From: CAYRDK01 sp043819345
Lineage (GTDB): Bacteria > Omnitrophota > Gorgyraeia > Velamenicoccales > Velamenicoccaceae
Direction: 5' to 3'
Assembly (NCBI GenBank): GCA_043819345.1
Contig: JBDREX010000007.1
Span: 1 to 64,000, forward strand
Length of the DNA: 64,000 nt
The first letter of the stretch is position 1; every line of letters starts with the position of its first letter. The notes below the pieces were generated by a model. It had not been told where the DNA came from, made no database searches, and saw nothing but the letters and a program-made list of their open reading frames with translations. Positions 29,951-38,325 of the stretch are shown one piece after another. A program made the translations under genes and the position numbers.

Positions 29951-30603
29951 AAATTTGTATATTGATTCCATCGTTTAATGAAGAGCGAACCATTGGCTGG
30001 CTTGTAAAAACAGTTTTGGAATACGGCTATGATGTTTTTGTTATTGACGACGGTTCTTCTGACAAGACGGCTAAGTTGGCACAAGAGAATGGCGCTAATG
30101 TGATTATTAATGAGAGCAATATGGGCAAGGGCGCCTCATTGCGTAAAGCTTTTAAACTTTTAATGGATAAAAATTATGATGCTTTTATTATTATGGATGG
30201 TGATGGGCAGCATTTACCGGAAGATTTAGTCTATTTTGTTAAGTTGTTTGAAAAAGAAAGGCCAGGCATAATAGTTGGCAATAGGATGATAAAGCCTAAG
30301 GGCATGCCTTTAATCCGCTGGCTGACGAATAAATTTATGTCTTTTGTTTTGTCTAAAATGTGCAGGCAGGATGTTTTTGATTCTCAGTGCGGTTTTAGGC
30401 TCGTTGATATGAATGTTTTAAAAAAGCTCAGGTTATCTACGGAAAAATTTGAGATTGAATCCGAAATGCTGATTGAGGCAGCTTCGAACGGCTTTAGAAT
30501 TGAGTCTGTTCCTATCACAACGATATATTCAGGCCAGAACAGTGCTATTCATCCCGTGAAAGATACAATCCGTTTTTTTCAATTTGTTTTTAAGAAGAGA
30601 TGA
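29947..30603 (+). CDS. Family 2 glycosyltransferase (dolichyl/polyprenyl-phosphate sugar synthase-like)
   Basis: A GT2 enzyme of about 218 residues without membrane segments. CILIPSFNEERTIGWLV, VFVIDDGSSDKTAKLA (nucleotide-binding Asp) and FIIMDGDGQHLPEDL (the DxD-like metal site) are typical of DPM1-like enzymes that load a sugar on a lipid phosphate. CGFRLVD is the acceptor-loop motif. The ATG at 29947, overlapping the previous stop as ATGA, is preferred over a TTG nine bases earlier. It opens the polysaccharide locus. Confidence 0.88.
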   Translation: MKICILIPSFNEERTIGWLVKTVLEYGYDVFVIDDGSSDKTAKLAQENGANVIINESNMGKGASLRKAFKLLMDKNYDAFIIMDGDGQHLPEDLVYFVKLFEKERPGIIVGNRMIKPKGMPLIRWLTNKFMSFVLSKMCRQDVFDSQCGFRLVDMNVLKKLRLSTEKFEIESEMLIEAASNGFRIESVPITTIYSGQNSAIHPVKDTIRFFQFVFKKR

Positions 30604-31868
30604 GAAAAGCCCTTAAGACTATATTTAACGATTCCATCTTTAAACAAAGTGGCTTGTTGTTTATTTCAAGCATTTTTGTTAATGTTTTTAATTTAGTCTT
30701 TTGGCTGTACATGGTTCGCAGGCTTCTTCCTCAGGATTACGGAATATTAAATTCAGTTGTTTCATTGATGGCATTTTTTTCAATTCCCGGGAGCATTATT
30801 CAGCCTGTTGTTATTCGTTATGTTTCTAAGTTTATGGCTCTTAAAGAGGAGGCGGAAGTAAAATTCCTTCTTTATAATTTTGTAAAAGTGGTTGGCATAT
30901 TCCTGATTACTGTGCTTGTTGTGCTGTTTGCTTTTGCAGCAAGATTTTCTGGTTTTTTAAAAGTGGATATTGTCTATATTTACATTGTCGCTTTAAGCCT
31001 GACATGTGGTTCATTTACTGTTATTACTTTAGGCGCCTTGCACGGAATGCAGAAGTTTGATGATGTTGCGTTGAATAATATTGTTTCTGTTTTTGTAAAA
31101 CTTGTGGCGGGTATTGTTTTTGTTTATTTTGGTATGCGTGCTATTGGCGCGCTACTGGGATTTGTTCTTTGCAATTTGACAGTTTTTATTTTTTCAGCGT
31201 TCCAGATGTTTGGGCATATTAGAAAGATGACCGCTAAGATGGGTAGTGCCGTTTTGAAGCTTAAGGAAGTATACGCATATTTTTTACCGGTTAGCCTGAC
31301 AACCTTTTGTACATTCGCGCTGACAAATGTGGATATTATTCTTGTTAAGCATTTTTTTCTGCCTCTTGAAGCGGGGTATTACAGCGTTGCTCAGACGGTG
31401 GGCAGGATTGTGCTATTTGCTCCGGGGGTGATCGGGTGTGTGATGTTTCCTAAGGTTGTAGATTCTCATGTTAAAGATGGTGATACGTGGGCCATATTGA
31501 AAAAATGCTTAATTGCTGTTGCAGTTTTGTGTGGTATTGCAACTTTTTTTGTTTTTTTGGCTCCCTGTTTTGTTCTGAAGGGTTTAACGGGAAAATCTTA
31601 TCCTGCCGCTGTCTCGCTTGTGAAATACTTTAGTATAAGCATGAGTTTTTACGCGCTTGTACAAATACTAATGCTCTATCACTTGTCGCTTCACCGGATG
31701 AAATATATTTATGTTTTAACGATTGGCGCGATTTTGCAGTTTGTTTGTATCTGGTTTTTTCATTCAACGCTGGAGCAGGTCCTTTTTATTCTGATGATTA
31801 ATTCGCTCGCTTTATTTTATTTGGGCATAAGGTTTTCGCAGAAGGAGATCAATCATGAAAAACCTTAA
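30600..31868 (+). CDS. Wzx-like polysaccharide flippase
   Basis: A 422-residue polytopic membrane protein with about twelve to fourteen hydrophobic helices, of the MATE/PST oligosaccharide flippase superfamily. The N-terminal FLKQSGLLF-like start (DSIFKQSGLLFISSIFVNVFNLVFWLYMVRRLLPQDYG) is characteristic. It would move lipid-linked glycan units across the inner membrane. Its ATG overlaps the preceding glycosyltransferase by four bases, and its end overlaps the next glycosyltransferase by 14 bases. Confidence 0.88.
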   Translation: MRKALKTIFNDSIFKQSGLLFISSIFVNVFNLVFWLYMVRRLLPQDYGILNSVVSLMAFFSIPGSIIQPVVIRYVSKFMALKEEAEVKFLLYNFVKVVGIFLITVLVVLFAFAARFSGFLKVDIVYIYIVALSLTCGSFTVITLGALHGMQKFDDVALNNIVSVFVKLVAGIVFVYFGMRAIGALLGFVLCNLTVFIFSAFQMFGHIRKMTAKMGSAVLKLKEVYAYFLPVSLTTFCTFALTNVDIILVKHFFLPLEAGYYSVAQTVGRIVLFAPGVIGCVMFPKVVDSHVKDGDTWAILKKCLIAVAVLCGIATFFVFLAPCFVLKGLTGKSYPAAVSLVKYFSISMSFYALVQILMLYHLSLHRMKYIYVLTIGAILQFVCIWFFHSTLEQVLFILMINSLALFYLGIRFSQKEINHEKP

Positions 31869-32604
31869 TGCGAAAGTATCTATTATTGTCCCGGCATATA
31901 ACGAGGGAAAAATACTAAGGAATAGCCTTGAAGAAATTGTAAGGACGTTTGATGAGTTTGACTGTGATTATGAGATTATTCTCATAGATGACGGTAGCCA
32001 CGATAATACGCTTTCGGAAGCTATCAAGGTGGCGGAAGTCCATAGGAGGATCAGGGTTAAACGAAACTTAAAAAATTATGGCAAGGGGAGAGCTTTGAAA
32101 AAGGCTTTTCGTTATGTTCGGGGTGAGTATGTTGTGTTTTTAGATGCTGATTTAGACCTGCATCCGGGACAGGTTTCGACGCTTTTTGATATCTTAAAAT
32201 TAGATGAGGCTGATGTTGTTATTGGGTCGAAGCTCCACCCTAATTCGCAGGTGGAGTATCCATTGTCGAGGAAGTTTATAAGTTTGGTCTATTTTTTCAT
32301 TATTAAAGTCTTGTTTGGGCTGCCATTAAGAGATACGCAAACAGGTTTGAAAGTATTTAAAACTCAGGTTTTAGGAAGAGTTTTGCCCAGAATTTTGGTT
32401 AAAAAGTTTGCTTTTGACTTAGAAATTTTAGCCAATGTTCAGCGGCTTGGATACAAGATTGCGGAAGCACCTGTTGTTTTAAAGCAGCAGAGACAATATG
32501 GCCGATTGGGTTGGAACGCGATGTGGCAGACAGGTTGGGATACTTTGGCGATCTTTTACCGAATGTTTATATTGCGCTATTATGATAAAGACGTTAAGGA
32601 ATAA
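31855..32604 (+). CDS. Family 2 glycosyltransferase (dolichyl-phosphate beta-glucosyltransferase-like)
   Basis: A 249-residue cytoplasmic GT2. VSIIVPAYNEGKILRNSLEEI, IILIDDGSHDNTLSEA, NYGKGRALKKAFRYVRGEYVVFLDADLDLHPGQ (metal-binding DxD) and LRDTQTGLKVFKTQ are typical of DPG/DPM-type enzymes of the ALG5 group. It begins inside the 3' end of the flippase gene. It probably forms a polyprenyl-phosphate sugar donor or extends the chain. Confidence 0.88.
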   Translation: MKNLNAKVSIIVPAYNEGKILRNSLEEIVRTFDEFDCDYEIILIDDGSHDNTLSEAIKVAEVHRRIRVKRNLKNYGKGRALKKAFRYVRGEYVVFLDADLDLHPGQVSTLFDILKLDEADVVIGSKLHPNSQVEYPLSRKFISLVYFFIIKVLFGLPLRDTQTGLKVFKTQVLGRVLPRILVKKFAFDLEILANVQRLGYKIAEAPVVLKQQRQYGRLGWNAMWQTGWDTLAIFYRMFILRYYDKDVKE

Positions 32605-32612
32605 AGGGGTGT

Positions 32613-33572
32613 ATGAGAGTTTCAATTATTATCGCCGTTAAGGCTAGTAATGACCGTTTGAAAGAGTGCATTAAGCATTGTCTGAAGTTGAATTATAAAG
32701 ATTATGAGATTCTTGTTTTGCCTGATCATGTATTTTCTTATCAGGATGAACGGGTGCACATCATACCAACTGGGCCGTGCCTGCCTGCTAAAAAGAGGGA
32801 TATTGGTTGGCATCATGCCCAGGGAGATATTCTTGCTTTTTTAGATGATGACGCGTATCCATCAGAAAAATGGCTTGATTATGCTGTTAGAAACTTTGAA
32901 GATTCTCAAGTAGCGGCCGTGGGAGGCGCTGCTGTTACTCCGCCAACAGAGAGTTTTATGAGGATGGCAAGTGGCTTGGTGTATGAATCATTTGCGGTTA
33001 GCGGCAATTTTAAATACCGCTATGCGCAGGGAAAAAGATGCTACATTGACGATTATCCGTCCTGTAATTTGTTGGTCAGAAAAGATGTTTTTGCAAAGAT
33101 AGGTGGTTTTAGAACAAAATTCTGGCCTGGCGAAGACACCATCCTTTGTTTAGAAATTACAAAAAAACTGAAAAAGAAGATTGTTTATGATCCCGAAGCT
33201 CTTGTTTTCCATCACAGAAGGTCTTTATTCGCTGACCATCTCAAGCAGATCCAGAATTACGCATTGCATCGCGGATATTTTGTTAAGCGTTTTCCTGAGA
33301 CATCGTTGAGATGGCAATATTTTATGCCTTCGGTCTTGCTCTTGTGGTTTGTTTTTGGTTTTATTGCATCTGTTTTTAGCCTTTTCTTTTCTCTTTTTTA
33401 TATAATGAGTTTGCTTTGTTACGGAGGTTTACTTTTTTTAAGTTCTTATGATCCGAAAGATTTAAGGATGAGCAGGTATGTGTGCGCCGGGATTTTTTTG
33501 ACACATCTTTACTATGGCTTTCACTTCATAGAAGGTTTATTAGCGTCAAAATTGAAAGAAGAAAAGAGATAA
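32613..33572 (+). CDS. Family 2 glycosyltransferase with C-terminal membrane segments
   Basis: A 319-residue enzyme. The GT2 domain covers about 1-230: VSIIIAVKASNDRLKECI, ILAFLDDDAYPSEKWLDYA (DDD metal site), CNLLVRKDVFAKIGGF and FWPGEDTILCLEI (the ED acceptor/base motif). Two membrane helices follow (about 240-290). This is like chain-extending transferases acting at the membrane. It lies nine bases after the preceding glycosyltransferase and five before a radical SAM gene. Confidence 0.87.
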   Translation: MRVSIIIAVKASNDRLKECIKHCLKLNYKDYEILVLPDHVFSYQDERVHIIPTGPCLPAKKRDIGWHHAQGDILAFLDDDAYPSEKWLDYAVRNFEDSQVAAVGGAAVTPPTESFMRMASGLVYESFAVSGNFKYRYAQGKRCYIDDYPSCNLLVRKDVFAKIGGFRTKFWPGEDTILCLEITKKLKKKIVYDPEALVFHHRRSLFADHLKQIQNYALHRGYFVKRFPETSLRWQYFMPSVLLLWFVFGFIASVFSLFFSLFYIMSLLCYGGLLFLSSYDPKDLRMSRYVCAGIFLTHLYYGFHFIEGLLASKLKEEKR

Positions 33573-33576
33573 TATT

Positions 33577-35043
33577 ATGAAAATAATGATAGCTTATCCG
33601 CCACTTCAGAATGACAAGGGTGTGCCGTTACTGTCGCAGAACAGGCAGTTTCAGTATTTTAAGGAACCAACATATATTTATCCTGTTGTGCCAGCACAGG
33701 CGGCTACTCTTTTAAAAGCTGCCGGGCATGATGTTGTTTGGCTGGATGCGATCGCTTCAGGTTTATCTTACGAAGATTTCTTGGAAAAGGTGAAGATTGA
33801 GAAGCCTGATGTAATTGCCATGGAAACTAAAACACCTGTTGTTAAGCAGCATTGGGATATTATTAGCGGCCTTAAGATGTTGCCGGGAGGCAAAGATTTA
33901 CGGGTCGTGCTATTCGGCGATCATGTGACGGCTTTGCCGAAAGAGTCTTTTGAGGAGTCAAAAGTTGATTATATTTTAACGGGTGGCGATTATGATTTTT
34001 TGCTTTTAAACCTTGTGGATAGTTTGAGCCGTCAAAAGGGGGCTGAGGCTTTGGAGCCAGGCATATGGTTTCGTCAAAATGGGCAGATTATGAATACAGG
34101 TGTTTTTAAACTTGATCATAATTTAAGCTCAGCACCTTTGATTGATCGTGAATTGACGCAATGGCAGCGCTATGCCCATAAAAATGGAAATTTTAAGAAG
34201 ACACCAGGTGCTTATATTATGTCAGGGCGCGATTGCTGGTGGGGGAAGTGTACGTTTTGCAGTTGGCCGACGCTTTATCCCGAATTTAGGTCGCGCACAC
34301 CAGAGCATGTTTTGGATGAGGTTGAGCTTTTAGTTGAAAAATTTGGTATTCAAGAAATTATGGATGATACGGGTTCTTTTCCCATCGGTGAATGGCTTGA
34401 GACATTTTGCAGAGGAATGATTGACCGTGGTTTGAATAAAAAAGTGATCTTAGATTGTAATATGCGTTTTGGATGTTTAAGCGAAGCTCAATACGCGCTG
34501 ATGAAAAAGGCTGGGTTCAGGTTGGTTTTGTTTGGGCTGGAGTCGGCTCATGAAGAATCTCTTGTAAAATTACGCAAAAATACAACGGTGCCTGAAATTA
34601 TAAAATCGTGCAAGATGGCCAGAGCTGCCGGGCTGTATCCACATATTACTATTATGTTTGGGTACCCCTGGGAAACATATGAAGACACAAAAGAGACGTT
34701 GAAGCTTGGGCAGTGGCTTCTTAAAAAAGGGTATGCTTATACGGTTCAAGCGACAGTTGTTATTCCTTACCCCGGATCTAAGCTTTTTGCAGATTGTCAA
34801 AAAGATGGGCTTTTGAAGACTCTGGATTGGAATGAGTATGATATGAAAAGGCCAATCATGAAGAGCTCTATTGAAGATGCCGTAATGTTGGGCCTGGTTC
34901 AGGAGATATATAAAGTTGCCTTTAATCCAGAGTTTATTATAAGAAGAATATTGTCGGTTAGAAGCCTTTCTGATTTGACGTATTTTAAGCGGGGGGTCAA
35001 GAAGGTGTTTGGCCATATTTTTGATTTTCAAAAACGTTCGTAG
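33577..35043 (+). CDS. B12-binding-domain radical SAM protein
   Basis: A 488-residue Fe-S enzyme. The N-terminal part (about 1-170) is a Rossmann-type cobalamin-binding-like domain (VPAQAATLLKAAGHDVVWLDAIAS, LRVVLFGDHVTALP). The radical SAM core begins with GRDCWWGKCTFCSWP, a CX4CX2C cluster motif rather than the usual CX3CX2C, then DDTGSFP, GLESAHEESLVKLRKNTT and FGYPWETYEDT. Members of this broad family methylate or rearrange unactivated carbons in lipids and sugars; the substrate here is unknown. Its place among glycan genes suggests modification of the glycan or its lipid carrier. Confidence 0.87.
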   Translation: MKIMIAYPPLQNDKGVPLLSQNRQFQYFKEPTYIYPVVPAQAATLLKAAGHDVVWLDAIASGLSYEDFLEKVKIEKPDVIAMETKTPVVKQHWDIISGLKMLPGGKDLRVVLFGDHVTALPKESFEESKVDYILTGGDYDFLLLNLVDSLSRQKGAEALEPGIWFRQNGQIMNTGVFKLDHNLSSAPLIDRELTQWQRYAHKNGNFKKTPGAYIMSGRDCWWGKCTFCSWPTLYPEFRSRTPEHVLDEVELLVEKFGIQEIMDDTGSFPIGEWLETFCRGMIDRGLNKKVILDCNMRFGCLSEAQYALMKKAGFRLVLFGLESAHEESLVKLRKNTTVPEIIKSCKMARAAGLYPHITIMFGYPWETYEDTKETLKLGQWLLKKGYAYTVQATVVIPYPGSKLFADCQKDGLLKTLDWNEYDMKRPIMKSSIEDAVMLGLVQEIYKVAFNPEFIIRRILSVRSLSDLTYFKRGVKKVFGHIFDFQKRS

Positions 35044-35097
35044 CAATAAGAGTGTCGGTTATATTTTGTTGAATGTAATTTAAAAAAAGGAATAACA

Positions 35098-35988
35098 ATG
35101 AAGGGAATAATTTTAGCAGGTGGACGCGCGACACGTCTTTATCCGGTCACAAAAGGCGTATGTAAACAACTATTGCCTGTTTACGATAAGCCCATGGTCT
35201 ACTATCCTTTGAGTGTCCTTATGTTAGCGGGAATTAGAGAAGTGATGGTGATTTCTACTCCTAAGGATTTGGGGCGTTTTGAGGATCTTTTAGAGGATGG
35301 GAGCCGCTTAGGGATGAAGTTTTCTTATGCCCAGCAGGATCAGCCGCGAGGTATCGCTGAAAGCTTTTTAATTGCTGAAGATTTTATTAGAGGAGATAGT
35401 GTTTGTCTTGTTTTGGGCGACAATGTATTTTACGGGCATAATTTAACAGAGTTACTGTCACAGGCTGTGGCGCTTGAAACGGGGGCTTGCGTGTTCGGTT
35501 ATTATGTAAAGGATCCTAATCGGTATGGTGTTTTAGATTTTGATAAGAATTGCCGTGTGACATCTATTGAAGAAAAGCCAAATAAACCGAAATCAAATTG
35601 GGCTGTCACGGGCTTGTATTTTTATGATAAAGAGGTTGTTGGGCTGGCTCACCAGTTAAAGCCTTCAAAAAGAGGAGAGCTTGAGATTACCTGCCTCAAT
35701 AATGAATATTTAAAAAGAAAAGAACTCATTGTTAAGCTTTTGGGCCGTGGCTATGCTTGGCTTGATACAGGCACAAGTGATTCTTTGATAGATGCCTCCA
35801 TGTTTATCAAGACAATAGAGGAGCGCCAGGGGCTTAAGGTGGGGTGCGTTGAAGAGATCGCCTATCGGATGGGCTATATCGATGGGAAGCAATTGCAGAG
35901 ATTGTCAGATGAGGTAAATGGTGATTACGGAGATTACTTAAGGAGGGTGCTTAATGAAGAAGATTTTTTTTACGCTGAGAAGTGTTAA
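35098..35988 (+). CDS. rfbA: Glucose-1-phosphate thymidylyltransferase (RmlA)
   Basis: Makes dTDP-glucose from glucose-1-phosphate and dTTP. KGIILAGGRATRLYPVTKGVCKQLLPVYDKPMVYYPLS is the nucleotidyltransferase signature (with RAT where the classic enzyme has SGT), and LVLGDNVFYGHNL, SIEEKPNKPKSNWAVTGLYFYD and RGYAWLDTGTSDSLIDA complete the family pattern. The 296 residues are normal. AAAGGA lies six bases before the ATG. The end overlaps the next gene by 35 bases. The rfbB partner is at 37350; an rfbC epimerase is not seen. Confidence 0.95.
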   Translation: MKGIILAGGRATRLYPVTKGVCKQLLPVYDKPMVYYPLSVLMLAGIREVMVISTPKDLGRFEDLLEDGSRLGMKFSYAQQDQPRGIAESFLIAEDFIRGDSVCLVLGDNVFYGHNLTELLSQAVALETGACVFGYYVKDPNRYGVLDFDKNCRVTSIEEKPNKPKSNWAVTGLYFYDKEVVGLAHQLKPSKRGELEITCLNNEYLKRKELIVKLLGRGYAWLDTGTSDSLIDASMFIKTIEERQGLKVGCVEEIAYRMGYIDGKQLQRLSDEVNGDYGDYLRRVLNEEDFFYAEKC

Positions 35989-36556
35989 AAGTGTTTACGT
36001 TGTATTTTTTGCCTTGTTTTTCTTTTTTTCATCGTACGGGAATGTACTCGCCCAGGATTCCACATCTCAGGAGGAGACTACGGCCGATGGCGATACTGTT
36101 ATCTCAAAACCTTCTGTTTCGGATAAGATTATCGGTACGACTTTTAAAATGTTGGCAAAATCTTTTGTCCGTGTTATGGATATTGAAAAACTAAAAAGGA
36201 ATAATATTGCCAAAATCGAAAAAATGAATGAGGGAAAATTTGAAAAGCGGCGGGCTAAGATTTATAGTTTTACAAAGGATTTACCCCCGGATATTAGAGA
36301 GCGGTTCGCCATTTCACAGGATGTATCGCGCCAGGAAGTGGTAGCACAAATCAGGATGATGGATAAAAGAGCTATTTATGAAATAATCAACAAGATGCCA
36401 GATCAGGTTATTGCGGGTTATTTTCGTCAGGAGATATCAAAAGGCAAAGAAAGCCTGGCGAAAAGTAGCGCTGTAGGACAGATTAAAAAGTTTTGGTCAA
36501 AAGTGACTCATGGCGCGTACGGTGACGCAGAAACTAAGGATAAGAAAAAATGCTAA
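35954..36556 (+). CDS. Exported protein of unknown function within the sugar operon
   Basis: A 200-residue protein with a Sec signal peptide (VYVVFFALFFFFSSYGNVLAQ, cleavage after VLA). The mature part is mostly charged helix: KLKRNNIAKIEKMNEGKFEKRRAKIYSF, then DIRERFAISQDVSRQEVVAQIRMMDKRAIYEIINKMP. The family is not recognised. AGGAGG at 35940-35945, inside the end of rfbA, supports the ATG at 35954, and its end overlaps the next gene by seven bases. Location would be periplasm; function is unknown. Confidence 0.65.
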   Translation: MKKIFFTLRSVKSVYVVFFALFFFFSSYGNVLAQDSTSQEETTADGDTVISKPSVSDKIIGTTFKMLAKSFVRVMDIEKLKRNNIAKIEKMNEGKFEKRRAKIYSFTKDLPPDIRERFAISQDVSRQEVVAQIRMMDKRAIYEIINKMPDQVIAGYFRQEISKGKESLAKSSAVGQIKKFWSKVTHGAYGDAETKDKKKC

Positions 36557-37374
36557 AAAAAGATAATGTATTGATTTGCGGGAAGGGTTTTCTTGGGCAA
36601 AGGCTTCAGGAGGCATTTGGCTGTATGTTGTCAGACAGGAGAATTCATTCCTATTTAGATGCGCAAGAGGTTGTTTCTAAACACAAACCGAAGATATTGA
36701 TTAATTGTATCGGGTCAACGGGGCAGGCTAATGTTGACGATTGTGAGAATGATAAGGATAAGACATTAAGTTCTAATGCGTTTGTTCCTTTGATACTTGC
36801 TGAGGCTTGTATTCGAAAAGGTATTAAATTTGTCCATGTCAGCAGTGGGTGTATTTATCATTATGATTACGAAAAAAGTGCGTTAATTACGGAAGATGAC
36901 GAACCGGATTTTTTTGATTTATTTTATAGCAGAACAAAAATATATGCTGAGCGTGCTTTAAAAACTCTGGCCCGGCAGTATGATATCCTTATTCCAAGAG
37001 TCAGAATTCCTTTAGATGACCGTCCTCATCCAAAAAACGTTCTTAATAAGCTTATTAAATATGGTAAAGTTATTGATTTGCCAAACTCTGTTACATATAT
37101 TCCGGATTTTATTCAAGCTCTAAGCTATTTGCTTAATGCTGAGGCGAGGGGCATTTACAATGTTGTGAATAAGGGGCCGATGCGGTATCCGGATTTAATG
37201 AACATATATAAAAAATACGTCCCAAGTTTTAATTATACTGTTATCGATTATGAGCAGCTTAATCTTGTCCGGACGAATTTAATTTTGTCAACGGAAAAAC
37301 TGGAAAAAACAGGTTTTAAAGTAAGAAAAATTGAAGAGGTGTATGAAGAATGCGTAAAAAATTACATAAAATAA
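36550..37374 (+). CDS. RmlD-like NAD(P)-dependent sugar reductase/epimerase
   Basis: A 274-residue extended SDR protein. NVLICGKGFLGQRLQEAFG is the Rossmann nucleotide-binding motif (GxGFLG), VHVSSGCIYH carries the Ser, and FYSRTKIYAE the YxxxK catalytic pair. The overall layout resembles dTDP-4-dehydrorhamnose reductase (RmlD), which fits its position between rfbA and rfbB, but without RmlC in the window the product could differ from rhamnose. Overlaps the upstream exported-protein gene by seven bases and the downstream rfbB by 25. Confidence 0.8.
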   Translation: MLKKDNVLICGKGFLGQRLQEAFGCMLSDRRIHSYLDAQEVVSKHKPKILINCIGSTGQANVDDCENDKDKTLSSNAFVPLILAEACIRKGIKFVHVSSGCIYHYDYEKSALITEDDEPDFFDLFYSRTKIYAERALKTLARQYDILIPRVRIPLDDRPHPKNVLNKLIKYGKVIDLPNSVTYIPDFIQALSYLLNAEARGIYNVVNKGPMRYPDLMNIYKKYVPSFNYTVIDYEQLNLVRTNLILSTEKLEKTGFKVRKIEEVYEECVKNYIK

Positions 37375-38318
37375 TTGTTACTGGCGGGGCAGGTTTTATT
37401 GGCAGCGAGTTCGTCCGGCAGATGGCTATGCAAAATCATAAGCTTGTCGTGATCGACCAATTAACTTATGCGGGGGATTTGGATAGGCTGGCGCCTGTCA
37501 AAGGTAAGTATGTTTTTTATAGAGCCAATATTTGTGATGTACATAAAATAAATGCAATTATAAAAAAAGAAAAGCCTGAAGCTTTGGTTCATTTTGCCGC
37601 TGAAAGCCATGTTGACCGTAGTATTGTTGATGCGACTCCCTTTATTGATACCAATATTAAAGGGACGCAAGTGCTCTTGGATGCTAGCCGAAATAATAAT
37701 GTTAAGAAGTTTATACATATTTCGACGGATGAAGTTTATGGAGAGATTAAAAAAGGGCAATTTTTTGAGAGTTCTCCTATCAAGCCTAATAGTCCGTACG
37801 CTGCCGCAAAGGCATCCGCGGATCTTTTGGTTCAGTCCTATATCAGGACATATCGGTTTCCTGCTTGCATTGTGAGGCCCTCTAATAATTATGGCCTTTG
37901 GCAGTATCCAGAAAAATTTATTCCTGTTGCGACACTTGCTGTCTTAAAAAATAAGAAAATTCCTGTTTATGGCCGTGGTTTGAATATGAGGGAGTGGCTT
38001 CATGTTAGCGATTGTGCTCTGGCCATCAAAATAGTTTTAGAACAAGCTAGCCCGGGGGAGATTTATAATATTGGCAGTGGCCAGGAGATGAGAAATATAG
38101 ATATGGCCAGAATGATTATAAAGTTTTTGGGCAAGTCTGATCGCCTCATTAAATATGTAAAAGACAGGGCGGGGCATGACTTTAGGTATTCTTTGAACAT
38201 AGGCAAGATAAGAAAAGAGCTTGGATGGAAGCCGCAGGTTAAGCTTGATGCAGGGATAAGAGAAACAGTTGAATGGTATTCGCAAAGTAAGTATTTAAAT
38301 TTTTTTAAAGAGAAATGA
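37350..38318 (+). CDS. rfbB: dTDP-glucose 4,6-dehydratase (RmlB)
   Basis: Converts dTDP-glucose to dTDP-4-keto-6-deoxyglucose using bound NAD. IIVTGGAGFIGSEFVRQM (NAD site), HFAAESHVDRSI, TDEVYGEI (the catalytic DE after Thr) and SPYAAAKASADLLV (YxxxK) followed by RPSNNYG and REWLHVSDC are diagnostic. The 322 residues are slightly short but complete. It starts within the end of the RmlD-like gene. Confidence 0.94.
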   Translation: MRKKLHKIIVTGGAGFIGSEFVRQMAMQNHKLVVIDQLTYAGDLDRLAPVKGKYVFYRANICDVHKINAIIKKEKPEALVHFAAESHVDRSIVDATPFIDTNIKGTQVLLDASRNNNVKKFIHISTDEVYGEIKKGQFFESSPIKPNSPYAAAKASADLLVQSYIRTYRFPACIVRPSNNYGLWQYPEKFIPVATLAVLKNKKIPVYGRGLNMREWLHVSDCALAIKIVLEQASPGEIYNIGSGQEMRNIDMARMIIKFLGKSDRLIKYVKDRAGHDFRYSLNIGKIRKELGWKPQVKLDAGIRETVEWYSQSKYLNFFKEK

Positions 38319-38325
38319 ACGCAAG

